Assembly (NCBI GenBank): GCA_026004935.1
Contig: BPKC01000001.1
Coordinates: 2,367,381-2,431,380, forward strand
Direction of reading: 5' to 3'
From: Rhodothalassiaceae bacterium
GTDB lineage: Bacteria; Pseudomonadota; Alphaproteobacteria; Sphingomonadales; Rhodothalassiaceae
Length of the DNA stretch: 64,000 nucleotides
The notes beneath the pieces were generated by a model. That model saw nothing but the letters and a program-made list of their open reading frames with translations, was not told where the DNA came from and did no database searches. Positions 17,625 through 27,085 of the stretch are shown here, one piece after another. Numbering within the stretch: position 1 is the first letter of the stretch; the number at the start of each line of letters is the position of its first letter. Made by a program: the position numbers and the translations under genes.

Positions 17625-17761
17625 GCGGCCGCGTCCTGCGGCATCGGGCCGCAGAAGGCCGCGGCGCGGGTTTACCCCCCATTAAGCGATTCCCGACATG
17701 CTGAGCGGCAAACCATGCGCGCAAAAGCGCGAGGTGCGGCTTCTTGCAAAGGGAGCGGGCG

Positions 17762-19876
17762 GTGGACGATCAGGTTTCCACCATGGAGCAGCGTGCCCCG
17801 CCGCAGCCGACAACCAAAGATCATGTCGAGGAGCGCGGCGGAACGGGCGCGGACGCCGGGCGGCCGGGCGGGACCGCGAGCCAGGCGCCGCCCCTGGTGG
17901 TCGCGGGACGCTACGCCGTCGATCTGAAGAAGCCGGAGCCGGCATTCGCCCGCGCCGGCGGCCAGGCCTATTCCGCTCAGGACCTGAAGGACCCGGGCCG
18001 GCGCGTCTATGCGCTCGTCCAGCGCAAGGCGGTGCCGCAGCGCAGCGACATCTACCGCGCGCTTCTGGGTGACCCCGTATCCAATCTCCTCAATCCGCTG
18101 GCCCAGGGCGTCTACCGGCTCGGGCCACAGGGGCCGGCGCGGCTCGTCACCATCGTCGAGGCGCCGGCCGGTCCCTCTCTTGGTGGGGCGCTCAAGGGCC
18201 ATCCCATCTCGCCGCAGATCCTGCGCAAGCTCGTCGTGCCGGCGGCGGTGCGGATGCTGGGCGGACTGCACGCCCGCAAGCTGACGCATCGGGCTATCTT
18301 CCCAGAGAATCTGTTCTTCGCCAATACGGAAGGCGGCGAAATCGTCTTCGGTGAGTGCTTTTCCGGCCCGCCGGGCATCGATCTCGCCCCCTGCTACGAG
18401 CCGATCGAGCGCGCCATGGCGGACCCGACCGGGCGCGGGCCCGCGGGCCCGGAGGCGGATCTTTTCGCGCTGGGTGCGACATTGCTGGCGCTCTACCTGG
18501 GCCGTCCGCTCGGCGGCCGCCGCGACCCCGACAGCCTTCTGCGCGCACGCATCGCGCAAGGGTCTTTCTGGGCGCTGTCGGGTGGCGAGGAGATCCCCGG
18601 GCTGCTCGGCATGCTGCTGCGCGGCCTGCTCAACGACGATCCGGAAGAGCGCTGGACCCTCGCGGATGTGGAGGCCTGGACGGAGAACGCGGCCCGCCCC
18701 CGCCGGGTGCTGAACTTGAGCTGGACCTTTGCGCGGCCCGTCAGCTTCATGCGCCAGAGCTTCTCCGACCGCCGGGTTCTGGCCCAGGAGCTCGCCCGCC
18801 ATCCGCTCGAGGCGGCCCGCTGGCTGCGCGGAATCGACTTCAATCTCTGGATGCAGACATATCTGACCGCCGAGACGCTCAGCGAAAAGATCGAAAAGCA
18901 TCTCAATCTGCATGCCGATCCGGATCTGTCGGCGACCCACCACGGAGACCATGCCCTCGTCTGCCGGTTCTGCGCCCTGCTCGATCCCTTCGGCCCGCTG
19001 CGCTGGCGCAGCCGCCAGATCATGCCGGATGCGGTCGGCCCCGCGCTGGTCGGCGCCTTCGCCGAGCGGGACGAGCAGGCGATCGAGGACATGCGCCACT
19101 TCTTCGATCAGGGCGTCATGCCGGCGGCGGTCGAGATCATGGGTGAGCGCAACGGGGCGGTCCAGAAGATCGCCTTCGACCTTGCGCAGCTCGCCCAGCT
19201 CGTGCGCTCCTCGGACCCGGACAAGGGGCTCGAGCGCGCCCTCTACGAGCTCAATCCCGCCCTGCCCTGTCTCAGCCCCGCTTTTCAGGGCATGTGGGTC
19301 GGCTCGACCGAAGGACTGATGGAGGCGCTCGACCGGATGTGCGAGAAGGCGGGCGATCTGTTCAAGCTCATGGATGCGCATGTGCTCGCCTTCATCGCCG
19401 CGCGCGAGCGGGCCGCCGCCCGCATGGCGGCGGCGGTGCGGGCGACACCGAAGGACCAGCGCCGCACGCTGGCTGCGATCATCGCGCTTCTCGCCTTCCT
19501 GCAGGAAAAGGCGCAGATCGAGAAGCTTCCGCACCTCACGCGCCGCCTGGGCGACATGCTGCGCCCCGAGCTGTCGCGGCTCAAGGGCCGGCAGCGGCGC
19601 GAGAAGGCGCTGGAACTGCTCAAATCCGTTGCGGAGGGCGGATCGGTGCCGAAGCTCGCGAAGATATTCGACCTCGTGGCCATTTCACGCGCGGATGCGG
19701 AAGGCTTCCGGCAGGCGCGCTGGCGGTATCGGAGGCTGGAGCAACGCCGGCAGCATCTCAGCCGCAAGGTGATGCCGAGCGATCCCGAAGCCCGGGCGCT
19801 CGGCTACAGGGCGGCCAGCGTGATCGCCGTCATCGCCGTCATGCTGACGGCGGTGGTCGTCTTCCTGGGACCATAG
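17762..19876 (+). CDS. Tail-anchored protein with a degenerate protein-kinase domain (pseudokinase)
   Basis: 704 residues from GTG 17762, which has GGGAG six bases upstream. Residues about 45-320 follow the Ser/Thr kinase fold: a catalytic-loop equivalent LTHRAIFPENLFF (HRD is HRA, near 176), a DFG equivalent reading GEC (near 197), YEPIERA for APE, EADLFALGATLLALYLG, and DDPEERWTLADVEAW. The catalytic Asp and the metal-binding Asp are both missing, so phosphotransfer is unlikely. The remaining about 360 residues are helical with no named domain, ending in a membrane helix (last 22 residues, AASVIAVIAVMLTAVVVF), which would hold the kinase-like domain in the cytoplasm. The next gene encodes a membrane protein 33 bases on. 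Confidence 0.75.
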   Translation: MDDQVSTMEQRAPPQPTTKDHVEERGGTGADAGRPGGTASQAPPLVVAGRYAVDLKKPEPAFARAGGQAYSAQDLKDPGRRVYALVQRKAVPQRSDIYRALLGDPVSNLLNPLAQGVYRLGPQGPARLVTIVEAPAGPSLGGALKGHPISPQILRKLVVPAAVRMLGGLHARKLTHRAIFPENLFFANTEGGEIVFGECFSGPPGIDLAPCYEPIERAMADPTGRGPAGPEADLFALGATLLALYLGRPLGGRRDPDSLLRARIAQGSFWALSGGEEIPGLLGMLLRGLLNDDPEERWTLADVEAWTENAARPRRVLNLSWTFARPVSFMRQSFSDRRVLAQELARHPLEAARWLRGIDFNLWMQTYLTAETLSEKIEKHLNLHADPDLSATHHGDHALVCRFCALLDPFGPLRWRSRQIMPDAVGPALVGAFAERDEQAIEDMRHFFDQGVMPAAVEIMGERNGAVQKIAFDLAQLAQLVRSSDPDKGLERALYELNPALPCLSPAFQGMWVGSTEGLMEALDRMCEKAGDLFKLMDAHVLAFIAARERAAARMAAAVRATPKDQRRTLAAIIALLAFLQEKAQIEKLPHLTRRLGDMLRPELSRLKGRQRREKALELLKSVAEGGSVPKLAKIFDLVAISRADAEGFRQARWRYRRLEQRRQHLSRKVMPSDPEARALGYRAASVIAVIAVMLTAVVVFLGP

Positions 19877-19909
19877 ACCGCGGCGCGCGGGCGCAACAGG
19901 GACACGCGA

Positions 19910-20416
19910 ATGGCGAAGAAGCAGGACACACCGGCGGCGGCAGGGAGAACAGCGGCGGGCGCCCAGGCCGCGTCCCGGTCGGGGCGCGGCGTCCGCCAGG
20001 TGCTGCTTTTTCTCGGCTACCTGCTCTTCGGCATCCTGCTGCTGTTCGAGCCGAGCATCGCGGCCCTCATCGTCGTAGGGCTGGCGCCGTCTCTCGTCGC
20101 CCTCTTCTTCGACCACGGCGCGTTCCGGCGCCCCCGCCTGATCACCCTGTCCTGCTTCAATTTCGCGGGTTTCCTGCCCTATTTCGCGGAGCTGCTCGAG
20201 GCGCGGGACCGGGTCGCGACATTCTTCTCGATGATCACGGACATCTACGTCTGGGCCGTGATCTACGGCAGCGCGGCTCTCGGCGCGGGCCTGCTGTGGA
20301 TCGGACCCTTCCTTGCCGCCATCGTGCTTCAGGCCATCAATGATGAACGCGTGAAGACGGTGGAAAAGCAGCAGCTCAAGCTCGTCCAGGAATGGGGCCC
20401 CGAGGTGAAGGAATGA
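19910..20416 (+). CDS. Multi-pass membrane protein, partner of the pseudokinase gene
   Basis: 168 residues, no named family recognised. A basic/Ala-rich cytoplasmic start (about 1-28) is followed by four hydrophobic segments: LLFLGYLLFGILLLFEPSIA, ALIVVGLAPSLVALFFD, the ITLSCFNFAGFLPYFAELL region and WAVIYGSAALGAGLLWIGPF. The C-terminus is charged and probably helical (VKTVEKQQLKLVQEWGPEVK). It starts 33 bases after the pseudokinase gene with ACAGGGACA upstream, so the two are almost certainly one operon and may act together at the inner membrane. Confidence 0.7.
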   Translation: MAKKQDTPAAAGRTAAGAQAASRSGRGVRQVLLFLGYLLFGILLLFEPSIAALIVVGLAPSLVALFFDHGAFRRPRLITLSCFNFAGFLPYFAELLEARDRVATFFSMITDIYVWAVIYGSAALGAGLLWIGPFLAAIVLQAINDERVKTVEKQQLKLVQEWGPEVKE

Positions 20417-20425
20417 AGCCGGATC

Positions 20426-20680
20426 CTAGCCGCGCCTCAGCCGCAGGACGAGCAGGCGCAGCAGCAGGATCGGCCCCACCACCGCCGCACCGATCGCGAA
20501 CCAGCGCAGCACCCGACCGCCATGGGTCCAGACCAGCTGGACGGCTCTCTCGATCCTGGCCCAGATGCCGCGCCAGAGATCGAGCGGGGTGATCGCCAGC
20601 ACGTCGAGGAGGAAACCGACGAGGACGCTGGCGACGAGAAAGAGGACGATGTTGCGCAGGAGCTCGTTGCGCCGGCTCAT
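20426..20680 (-). CDS. Small two-helix membrane protein, DUF6460-like
   Basis: 84 residues with a helix near 10-29 (IVLFLVASVLVGFLLDVLAI), the middle motif TPLDLWRGIWARIERAVQLV and a second helix near 58-78 (WFAIGAAVVGPILLLRLLVL), ending in arginines. This layout resembles the small alphaproteobacterial family DUF6460, whose function is unknown; the family match is from memory. It is convergent with the preceding gene (9 bases apart) and downstream of bacterioferritin. Confidence 0.65.
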   Translation of the reverse strand: MSRRNELLRNIVLFLVASVLVGFLLDVLAITPLDLWRGIWARIERAVQLVWTHGGRVLRWFAIGAAVVGPILLLRLLVLRLRRG

Positions 20681-20743
20681 CGCTTCCCCTTCCCGCCCGC
20701 CGCGTCAGCCGCCCCCGCGCGCGGGGCGCCCCGGCTCAAAGGG

Positions 20744-21220
20744 TCAGTCGGCATCGGCCATCTGTTTCTGGAGATAGTTCTGGAGACCGACCTCCTCGAT
20801 GAGCCCGAGCTGCGTCTCCAGCCAGTCGATATGATCCTCCTCGGATTCGAGGATGTCCTCGAGGAGCTCGCGCGAGACGTAGTCGCGCACCTCCTCGCAA
20901 TACGCGATCGCCTCTTTCAGATCCTTCAGCGCCTCGTGCTCGAGCTCGAGATCGCCCTTGAGCCGCTCGGGCACGGTCTCGCCGATCCGCAGCCGGTCGA
21001 GCTGCTGCAGATTGGGCAGCCCCTCGAGGAACAGGATCCGCTCGATCAGCCGGTCGGCGTGCTTCATCTCGTCGATCGACTCGTCGTACTCGCGCTTGGC
21101 GAGGGCCTCGTAGCCCTCGTTCCGGAACATGCGGCTGTGCAGGAAATACTGGTTGATGGCGGTGAGCTCGTTCTTCAGGATCCTGTTGAGCCAGGTGACG
21201 ACCTTGGGATCGCCCTTCAT
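20744..21220 (-). CDS. bfr: Bacterioferritin
   Basis: 158 residues, the same length as Escherichia coli Bfr, when started at [26 protein letters not shown] is nine bases before this ATG, whereas an in-frame ATG nine bases upstream abuts it. Di-iron ligands are in place: Glu18 ([17 protein letters not shown]), Glu51/His54 with the heme Met52 in [20 protein letters not shown], and Glu127/His130 in [19 protein letters not shown]. It stores iron as a 24-mer with heme at subunit interfaces. No 2Fe-2S Bfd ferredoxin gene is adjacent. Confidence 0.96.
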   Translation of the reverse strand: MKGDPKVVTWLNRILKNELTAINQYFLHSRMFRNEGYEALAKREYDESIDEMKHADRLIERILFLEGLPNLQQLDRLRIGETVPERLKGDLELEHEALKDLKEAIAYCEEVRDYVSRELLEDILESEEDHIDWLETQLGLIEEVGLQNYLQKQMADAD

Positions 21221-21271
21221 CTTTCCCATCCTTCCAAATGTTGCATGGATCCCGGCCGGGGCGGCCGCCGG

Positions 21272-21703
21272 TCAGCCCGTGCGGATGTAGTCGCTCAAGG
21301 CCTCGGCCGTGCGCTCCACCTCCGCCAGCCGATACTTGACGACGTCGCCGATCGAGATGATGCCGAGCAGCCTGCCGTCCTCGCCCAGAACCGGCAGATG
21401 GCGGAAGCGGCGCTCGGTCATCAGCCGCATGATGTCCACCAGCCGATCCTCCGGCCGGGCGGTGACGACGTCGGCCGTCATGAGCCTCGTGACCGGGGAG
21501 TCGAGCACCTCGGCGCCCGCCGTGCCCAGTCCGCGCACGATGTCGCGCTCGGACAGGATCCCCATGATCCGGTCGCCGCTCATCACGAGCACGGCGCCGA
21601 TCCGCCGCTCGGCGAGCACGCGCGCGGCCTCGATCACCGGCGTGTCCGGCCCGACGGAAATCACGTGACCGCCCTTGTCCTGAAGAATGCGCGCGACCAG
21701 CAT
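21272..21703 (-). CDS. Tandem CBS domain protein
   Basis: 143 residues from ATG 21703 (MLVARILQDKGGHVISV), with GGGAG eight bases upstream. It is a single Bateman module: CBS1 about 8-62 (AARVLAERRIGAVLVMSGDR, IMGILSERDIVRGL) and CBS2 about 72-130 (VTARPEDRLVDIMRLMTERR, HLPVLGEDGRLLGIISIGDV). Such stand-alone pairs bind AMP, ATP or similar ligands and regulate partner proteins. It is 51 bases upstream of bfr on the same strand. Confidence 0.9.
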   Translation of the reverse strand: MLVARILQDKGGHVISVGPDTPVIEAARVLAERRIGAVLVMSGDRIMGILSERDIVRGLGTAGAEVLDSPVTRLMTADVVTARPEDRLVDIMRLMTERRFRHLPVLGEDGRLLGIISIGDVVKYRLAEVERTAEALSDYIRTG

Positions 21704-21863
21704 GGTCCGTTCTCCCGCATGCGCCGGGCCTCCCGCAACGGCCCGGCCCGGCCCGCGCCCACACGATAGTGCACTTGCGGGCAATCCGGCAGGGCCAGTA
21801 TGATGCCGCCGGCGGATGCTGGCAAGACGCTTGCCGGGAGCATCAACGGGGAGGGATCGCAGG

Positions 21864-22667
21864 ATGAACACGACCGCCGCGTCTCGCTCGCCCGGGGGAC
21901 TGCTCGCCATTCTCGCCTTCGTGGTGGCGGATCTGGCGGCCATCGCCGCCCTCGTCGCGGGCCCGCTTTATGCCGAAAACCTTCTCGAGCTGCGGCAGGC
22001 CTTCCTGCTTCTGCGCTGGGCCTTCTTCGGTGCGGCGGCGGCGGGTGTGCTGGCACTGCTGCTGGTGGTGGCGAAAAGAGCGCTGAAATGGGACACGCCG
22101 ATGGGACTGCTGCTTGCGGCCTTTCTTGTCGCGCTGGCCACCGCGGTGGCCCTTTATGGCCTCTACCGCAATGCGCGCAGCGTGCCGCCGATCCATGACG
22201 TGACCACCGATCTCGACGATCCGCCGGCCTTCACGGTGCTCAAACCCCGTGCGGACGAGGCCGAGCCGCGGGTTCCCGCGGGCGGACGTGCGGATCTTGC
22301 GCCGCTGTCGCCGCGCGAGCGCTGGCGCGTCTATCATGAGGAAGCCTATGGCGACCTGAAGCCGCTCGTCCTTTCGGGCAGCGTCGAGGACGTCACGCGG
22401 CTCGCCGAACGGGTTGCGCGCGCGATGGGCTGGCAGATCGCGCTTTCCGACCCGGCGGCCGGCCGGCTGGAGGCGACGGCGACCACCCGCTGGTTCCGCT
22501 TCAAGGACGACGTCGCGGTGCGGGTGACGCCGCTGGACGGCGAGCCGGGACGGGTGCGGGTGGATGTCCGCTCGGTCTCGCGCATCGGCATCAGCGATCT
22601 CGGCGCCAATGCCAAGCGCATCCGGGCGTTCCTGGCTGCGCTGCAGAAGGCCGCCGAAAGAAGCTGA
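21864..22667 (+). CDS. DUF1499 membrane protein
   Basis: 267 residues from ATG 21864, with GGGGAGGG and AGG upstream. Three N-terminal membrane helices (about 8-30, 45-65, 75-95) lead to a DUF1499 domain starting PPIHDVTTDLDDPPAF and ending RVDVRSVSRIGISDLGANAK, with a helix RIRAFLAALQ at the end. DUF1499 proteins are widespread and uncharacterised. It is the first of a rightward run but separated by 200 bases from the channel gene. Confidence 0.85.
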   Translation: MNTTAASRSPGGLLAILAFVVADLAAIAALVAGPLYAENLLELRQAFLLLRWAFFGAAAAGVLALLLVVAKRALKWDTPMGLLLAAFLVALATAVALYGLYRNARSVPPIHDVTTDLDDPPAFTVLKPRADEAEPRVPAGGRADLAPLSPRERWRVYHEEAYGDLKPLVLSGSVEDVTRLAERVARAMGWQIALSDPAAGRLEATATTRWFRFKDDVAVRVTPLDGEPGRVRVDVRSVSRIGISDLGANAKRIRAFLAALQKAAERS

Positions 22668-22766
22668 GCGGAGCCGCACGCGCCCCGCGCTCACGGGTCC
22701 GCCGGGGGAGAGCGGCCCGTCACCTGACGCATCGTCGCCTCGGCTCGCTTTCCGCATTTTTCGCAA

Positions 22767-22795
22767 TTGGACGCAGGCGCCCCGATCCGCTATGA
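22767..22795 (+). promoter_or_regulatory. Probable promoter of the mscS-thioesterase operon
   Basis: TTGGAC (22767-22772), 17 bases, CTATGA (22790-22795). The rest of the 22668-22870 gap shows no other feature. The leader to the channel ATG would be about 70 bases. Confidence 0.45.
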
Positions 22796-22870
22796 GCGGC
22801 GGCGCGGCCGCCGGCGCTGCTGTGTGCACGGCTGCCCGGCCGTGGGAGAACGGGCGAACGAGAGGAGAAG

Positions 22871-24049
22871 ATGGAGCTCGACCGGTTGCAGCAGTACTGG
22901 GATCTCGTGCGGGAGGTCTGGAAGACCGGCGTGGCCGGAGTGGACATCGGCACGCTGGTGCTGGCTTTCGTCGTCTTCCTGTTCTTCTATGCGCTGCGCG
23001 GGCTTTTCACGCGTTTCGTGCTGAGCGGGATGCGCCGCGCGGTGGCGCGTACGAAAACGGGCGTGGATGACGAGATCGTCGAGGCCCTCGCCGAGCCCGT
23101 CCGCTTCGTGCCGATCGCGATCGGCATCTTCCTCGTCTCGACCATCCTGCCGCTCGAGGGCCCGGCCGGCGCGTTCGCCGCCAAGCTCAACCGCTCGCTC
23201 GTCGCCTTCATCATCTTCTGGGCACTGGCCCGCGCCGCAGGACCGATGGGGCTGGCGCTGGAGCGGCTGGAAGGCGTGCTGACGCGCCCCATGATCGACT
23301 GGATCGTCAAGATCACCCGCGTCGCCTTCATCGCGCTGGGTGCAGCGGCCATTCTGGAGATCTGGGGCATCGCGGTCGGGCCCATCATCGCGGGCCTCGG
23401 GCTGTTCGGCGTGGCGGTGGCGCTGGGCGCCCAGGACCTCTTCAAGAACCTTATCGCGGGCCTGTTCGTGCTGGGCGAGCGGCGCTTCGAGCCGGGCGAC
23501 TGGATCCTCGTGGATGGCGTCGTGGAGGGCACGGTGGAAGCCATCGGGTTCCGCACGACCACCGTGCGCCGCTTCGACAAGGCCCCGGTCTACGTGCCCA
23601 ACAGCCAGCTCGCCGACCGTGCGGTCACCAACTTCTCGCGCATGACCTTCCGGCGCATCTACTGGATGCTGGGACTCGAATACGGCAGCAGCATCGCGCA
23701 GCTGCGCGAGGTGCGCGACCGGATCGAGGCCCTGCTCAGAAGCGATCCCGCCATCGTCCAGCCGCCGGAGGCACCGCTGTTCGTGCATGTCGACCGCTTC
23801 GGCGATTCCTCGATCGACCTGATGCTCTACTGCTTCACCCGCACCACGAACTGGGGCGAGTGGCTGGCCATCAAGGAACGGCTTGCGCTGGAGATCAAGC
23901 GCATCGTCGAGGAGGCGGGCACCGGCTTCGCCTTCCCCAGCCGCTCGCTCTACATCGAGACCTGGCCGGCCGGTGCCGAGCCCTTTCCTCTTCCCGCGCG
24001 GGGCGCAGCCGGTGAGGACCAGGGCGAAGCGAAAGGATCCGACGCATGA
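22871..24049 (+). CDS. MscS family mechanosensitive ion channel
   Basis: 392 residues; GAGAGGAGAAG precedes ATG. Four to five hydrophobic helices, then the pore helix equivalent GPIIAGLGLFGVAVALGAQD and the beta-domain LGERRFEPGDWILVDGVV, with FRTTTVRRFDKAPVYVPNSQ, all typical of MscS. The channel opens on membrane tension to release solutes during hypo-osmotic shock. The C-terminus past 375 is polar. Its stop overlaps the thioesterase start (ATGA). Confidence 0.93.
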   Translation: MELDRLQQYWDLVREVWKTGVAGVDIGTLVLAFVVFLFFYALRGLFTRFVLSGMRRAVARTKTGVDDEIVEALAEPVRFVPIAIGIFLVSTILPLEGPAGAFAAKLNRSLVAFIIFWALARAAGPMGLALERLEGVLTRPMIDWIVKITRVAFIALGAAAILEIWGIAVGPIIAGLGLFGVAVALGAQDLFKNLIAGLFVLGERRFEPGDWILVDGVVEGTVEAIGFRTTTVRRFDKAPVYVPNSQLADRAVTNFSRMTFRRIYWMLGLEYGSSIAQLREVRDRIEALLRSDPAIVQPPEAPLFVHVDRFGDSSIDLMLYCFTRTTNWGEWLAIKERLALEIKRIVEEAGTGFAFPSRSLYIETWPAGAEPFPLPARGAAGEDQGEAKGSDA

Positions 24050-24459
24050 CGGCAGCGATCTCCGGGCGCGAGCCCGTGATCCGCACCACCCCGCAGCTCG
24101 CCGACCTCAATCTGAACGGCCATATCTTCGGCGGCTGGATCCTGAGCCAGATGGACATCGCCGGCGGCATCACCGCCGCGCGGCGCGCGAACGGACCGGT
24201 GGCGACCGTCGCGATCCATGCCATGAAGTTCCACCGCCCCGTCCATCCGGGCGATCTGGTCAGCTGCTATACCGATATCGTCAAGGTCGGCCGCACCTCG
24301 ATCCATGTGCACATCGAGGTCTGCGTCTCGCGCCGCGAGGAGCCGGAGGAGATCATGGTCACAGAAGGCGTCTTCGTCTTCGTCGCGGTGGACAAGCAGG
24401 GCCGCCCGCGTCCCGTCGATCCGGAGCATGCCGGCATGGAATCGGCGGACCGGGATTGA
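24046..24459 (+). CDS. Acyl-CoA thioesterase, YciA-like hotdog fold
   Basis: 137 residues, coupled by ATGA to the channel gene. Hotdog-fold landmarks are PQLADLNLNGHIFGGWILSQ with catalytic-type Asn/His/Asp (NGHIFGGWILSQMD), ITAARRANGPVATVAIHAMK and FHRPVHPGDLVSCYTDIVKV. YciA-type enzymes hydrolyse short to long acyl-CoAs in the cytoplasm. Length matches the family. Link to the channel is positional only. Confidence 0.9.
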   Translation: MTAAISGREPVIRTTPQLADLNLNGHIFGGWILSQMDIAGGITAARRANGPVATVAIHAMKFHRPVHPGDLVSCYTDIVKVGRTSIHVHIEVCVSRREEPEEIMVTEGVFVFVAVDKQGRPRPVDPEHAGMESADRD

Positions 24460-24483
24460 GCGGGACCGCCCGGCGCGCTATAG
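24456..24483 (+). promoter_or_regulatory. Probable promoter of the aldolase-thiE operon
   Basis: TTGAGC (24456-24461) overlaps the thioesterase stop codon; CTATAG (24478-24483) follows after 16 bases (or TATAGC after 17). The leader before ATG 24554 is GC-rich with a self-complementary CGCCGGC/GCCGGCG stretch. Confidence 0.4.
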
Positions 24484-24553
24484 CGCCGGCAGCGCCGCGC
24501 CGCCGGCGCGCGGATGCCCACGCACAAGCCATCACCGTGGAGGAAACGGCACC

Positions 24554-25474
24554 ATGAAACTGACGCGCAAGGTCCGCGAGATCCTGTCCTGGTACGAGTC
24601 GGACAATCCCGGCACCAAGGCCAATCTCGCCCGCATGCTCATGCACGGGCGGCTCGGGGGCACGGGGCGGATGGTGATCCTGCCCGTCGACCAGGGTTTC
24701 GAGCACGGGCCGGACCGCTCCTTCCTGCCGAACCCGCCGGGCTACGACCCGCGCTACCACTTCCAGCTTGCCGTGGACGCGGGGCTCAACGCCTTCGCCG
24801 CGCCGCTCGGCCTGCTCGAGGCGGGCGCCGACAGCTTCGCCGGCCAGATCCCGCTCATCCTCAAGGTCAACTCCTGCAATTCCTGGGCGACGGAGAAGGA
24901 CCAGGCCGTCTACGGCACGGTGGAGGATGCGCTGCGCCTCGGCTGTGCGGCGATCGGATTTACGCTCTATCCGGGTTCGCCGCATTTCAACGAGATGCTG
25001 GAGGAGTTCCGGGAGCTCGCGGCGGAGGCGAAGGCGGTGGGGCTGGCGGTGGTCGCCTGGTCCTATCCGCGCGGCGGCAAGCTCTCCAAGGAGGGCGAGA
25101 CGGCGCTTGACGTCGTCGCCTATGCGGCGCACATGGCGGCGCTTGCGGGCGCCCACATCATCAAGGTGAAGCTGCCGAGCGAATACATCGAGCAGCCCGA
25201 GGCGAAGAAGGTGATCGAGGCGGCGGGCATCGACATCTCGACGCCCGTGGCCCGCGTGCGCCATGTGATGCAGGCGGCCTTCCAGGGCCGGCGCATCGTC
25301 GTCTTCTCCGGCGGCGCGAAGAAGGGCGCGGACCAGGTGTTCGAGGATGCGCGGGCCATCCGCGACGGCGGCGGCAACGGCTCGATCATCGGCCGCAACA
25401 GCTTCCAGCGCCCGAAGGCCGAGGCGCTGGAGATGCTGGCGCGCATCATCCGCATCTACCGCGGCCAGGAATGA
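24554..25474 (+). CDS. fbaB: Class I fructose-bisphosphate aldolase, DhnA/FbaB type
   Basis: 306 residues; GGAGGAAACGG precedes ATG. Motifs of the archaeal/DhnA-type aldolase are [53 protein letters not shown] and the Schiff-base lysine region [20 protein letters not shown], with the phosphate loop [11 protein letters not shown]. It splits fructose-1,6-bisphosphate into two triose phosphates without metal. Start overlaps nothing; thiE overlaps its stop by four bases. Confidence 0.92.
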   Translation: MKLTRKVREILSWYESDNPGTKANLARMLMHGRLGGTGRMVILPVDQGFEHGPDRSFLPNPPGYDPRYHFQLAVDAGLNAFAAPLGLLEAGADSFAGQIPLILKVNSCNSWATEKDQAVYGTVEDALRLGCAAIGFTLYPGSPHFNEMLEEFRELAAEAKAVGLAVVAWSYPRGGKLSKEGETALDVVAYAAHMAALAGAHIIKVKLPSEYIEQPEAKKVIEAAGIDISTPVARVRHVMQAAFQGRRIVVFSGGAKKGADQVFEDARAIRDGGGNGSIIGRNSFQRPKAEALEMLARIIRIYRGQE

Positions 25475-26160
25475 CGACCGCAGGCGGGACACGCTCGGGC
25501 GGAGGCGGCGCCGGTGCGCCGCCCGCCTGCCGGGTCTATCTGATCAGCCCCCCCGCATTCGAGCCGCGGGAGTTTGCCCGCATGCTCGAGCGTGCGCTCG
25601 CCGGCGGCGACGTCGCGGCCTTCCAATTGCGCCTCAAGCCCGCCACGGACGAGGAGGTGCTGGAAGCCGGGCGTCTGCTCATGCCGATCTGCCATGCCCA
25701 TGATGTCGCCTTCATCGTCAACGACCGGCCGGATCTGGCCCTGAAGCTGGGGGCGGACGGCGTGCACATCGGCCAGTCGGATGCCGACGTGAAGACGGCG
25801 CGCCGCATCCTGGGCCACGAGCGCGACATCGGGGTCACCTGCCATGCCTCGCGTCACCTCGCGTATGTGGCGGGCGAGCAGGGGGCCGATTACGTCGCCT
25901 TCGGCGCCTTCTTCCCCTCGCCCACCAAGGATTCCGGTCATCGCGCGGATCCGGAGCTTCTGCGGATCTGGCACGAGACGACGGAGATTCCTTGCGTGGC
26001 GATCGGCGGGATCACGGCGGAGAACTGCGCGCCGCTGGTGGAGGCGGGTGCGGACTTTCTGGCCGTCTCCTCCTGGGTGTGGCGGCATCCGGAAGGCCCG
26101 GACGCCGCCGTCGCCGCCTTGAACCGCGCGATCGCCGAGGCGGTTGACCGGAGGAGCTGA
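25471..26160 (+). CDS. thiE: Thiamine phosphate synthase
   Basis: 229 residues, translationally coupled to the aldolase gene. After a Gly-rich start (1-20) the TIM barrel shows [35 protein letters not shown] with [40 protein letters not shown] and the phosphate-binding [12 protein letters not shown]. It joins the HMP and thiazole phosphate halves to form thiamine phosphate. No other thi gene is adjacent. Some paralogues act in TenI-like roles, but the motif set favours a true ThiE. Confidence 0.88.
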   Translation: MTTAGGTRSGGGGAGAPPACRVYLISPPAFEPREFARMLERALAGGDVAAFQLRLKPATDEEVLEAGRLLMPICHAHDVAFIVNDRPDLALKLGADGVHIGQSDADVKTARRILGHERDIGVTCHASRHLAYVAGEQGADYVAFGAFFPSPTKDSGHRADPELLRIWHETTEIPCVAIGGITAENCAPLVEAGADFLAVSSWVWRHPEGPDAAVAALNRAIAEAVDRRS

Positions 26161-26230
26161 CGGGCTGCCGAGCAACGAACGGTGCGAAGCCCCTCCCTCC
26201 GCGCGACGCCAAGCAAGCCCGCCCGGACAG

Positions 26231-27064
26231 TCACTCTTCCACCGCGCGTGCCCTGACCGCCTCCCAGAACAGCCGGCGCATCTGGCCGCGCTCCTTGGCC
26301 GAAAGCTTGCGGCCAAAGCTTTGCCCCGCCGCGGCCAACAGCCGACCGTCGATGTCTCGGGGGATCTCGTTGTCCGCGCTGCGGGCCTGGGCGAGAAGCT
26401 GGCGGTGGACCTCAGGCTCGATCGCCGCGACGACACTCTCGACCAGCCCCTTCAAACCCTTCTGGTCCGATGCGGGTGGCGGCGACGTTCCGCCCACCAT
26501 GGCCCCGCTCTCAGAGATCTCGCTTCGTTCCTGAAGCCATGTCGCCACTTGCTGAGGCGACCATTCAAGGACCGTGTCCGCCTCATCCCTCAGGGTTCGC
26601 GACTGCGAGCCGGCGGCAGGCTGAATGCCGAGCAGATGGACACGGATTCCGAAACTCTGGGCAATCTCGACACCCACGCGCAGATCCTCGTCACCGCTCA
26701 CCAGAATCGCGTCCGTGATGGCCTGATTACGGGCGAGCTCGACGAGATCGGTCACGATCCGGGTGTCGACCCCTTTCTGCCGGCCCGCATTGTTTACATA
26801 GCCAAACCGCATCTTGACGTCGGGAAGAGCGGCGATGGCACTCTGCTCGGCACTCGGACGCCCCGCGATCAGACCGTCGTACCAGTAGATGCGCAGAAGA
26901 TAGGCCTCGGGAACGGCCTGTCGGCCTATCTCCTTGAGCGCGCTGATCACGGCTTCAGGAACGATGCGCAGGTGACGCCGCTCTCTGCGCCGGCCGAGGG
27001 CGCATCTGGAGCCTTCAGCGTATAGATAGCCCGCATCGGCGAAGATCGCGAGCCGGCGCATTTG
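26231..27064 (-). CDS. NYN domain (PIN-like) nuclease family protein
   Basis: 277 residues from ATG 27064 (MRRLAIFADAGYLYAEG), with GGGAGGGGG before it; an upstream in-frame ATG at 27088 is less likely. NYN acidic residues: FADAGY (Asp8), KGVDTRIVTDLVELA, DAILVSGDEDLRVGVEIAQS. These coordinate Mg2+ in PIN-like RNases and LabA-type proteins. The C-terminal third (about 200-277) is a separate helical region, seen with some NYN proteins (WLQERSEIS, then a Lys/Arg-rich end). It stands alone and opposite to thiE; it may be a mobile or defence-associated gene, which I cannot verify. Confidence 0.82.
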   Translation of the reverse strand, partial: QMRRLAIFADAGYLYAEGSRCALGRRRERRHLRIVPEAVISALKEIGRQAVPEAYLLRIYWYDGLIAGRPSAEQSAIAALPDVKMRFGYVNNAGRQKGVDTRIVTDLVELARNQAITDAILVSGDEDLRVGVEIAQSFGIRVHLLGIQPAAGSQSRTLRDEADTVLEWSPQQVATWLQERSEISESGAMVGGTSPPPASDQKGLKGLVESVVAAIEPEVHRQLLAQARSADNEIPRDIDGRLLAAAGQSFGRKLSAKERGQMRRLFWEAVRARAVEE

Positions 27065-27085
27065 CCCCCTCCCGTGCATTGCCCC

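Noticed and set aside
17744-17761. TTG start for the pseudokinase gene
   Set aside because: GTG 17762 has a well-placed GGGAG; the TTG would sit ahead of it without a site.
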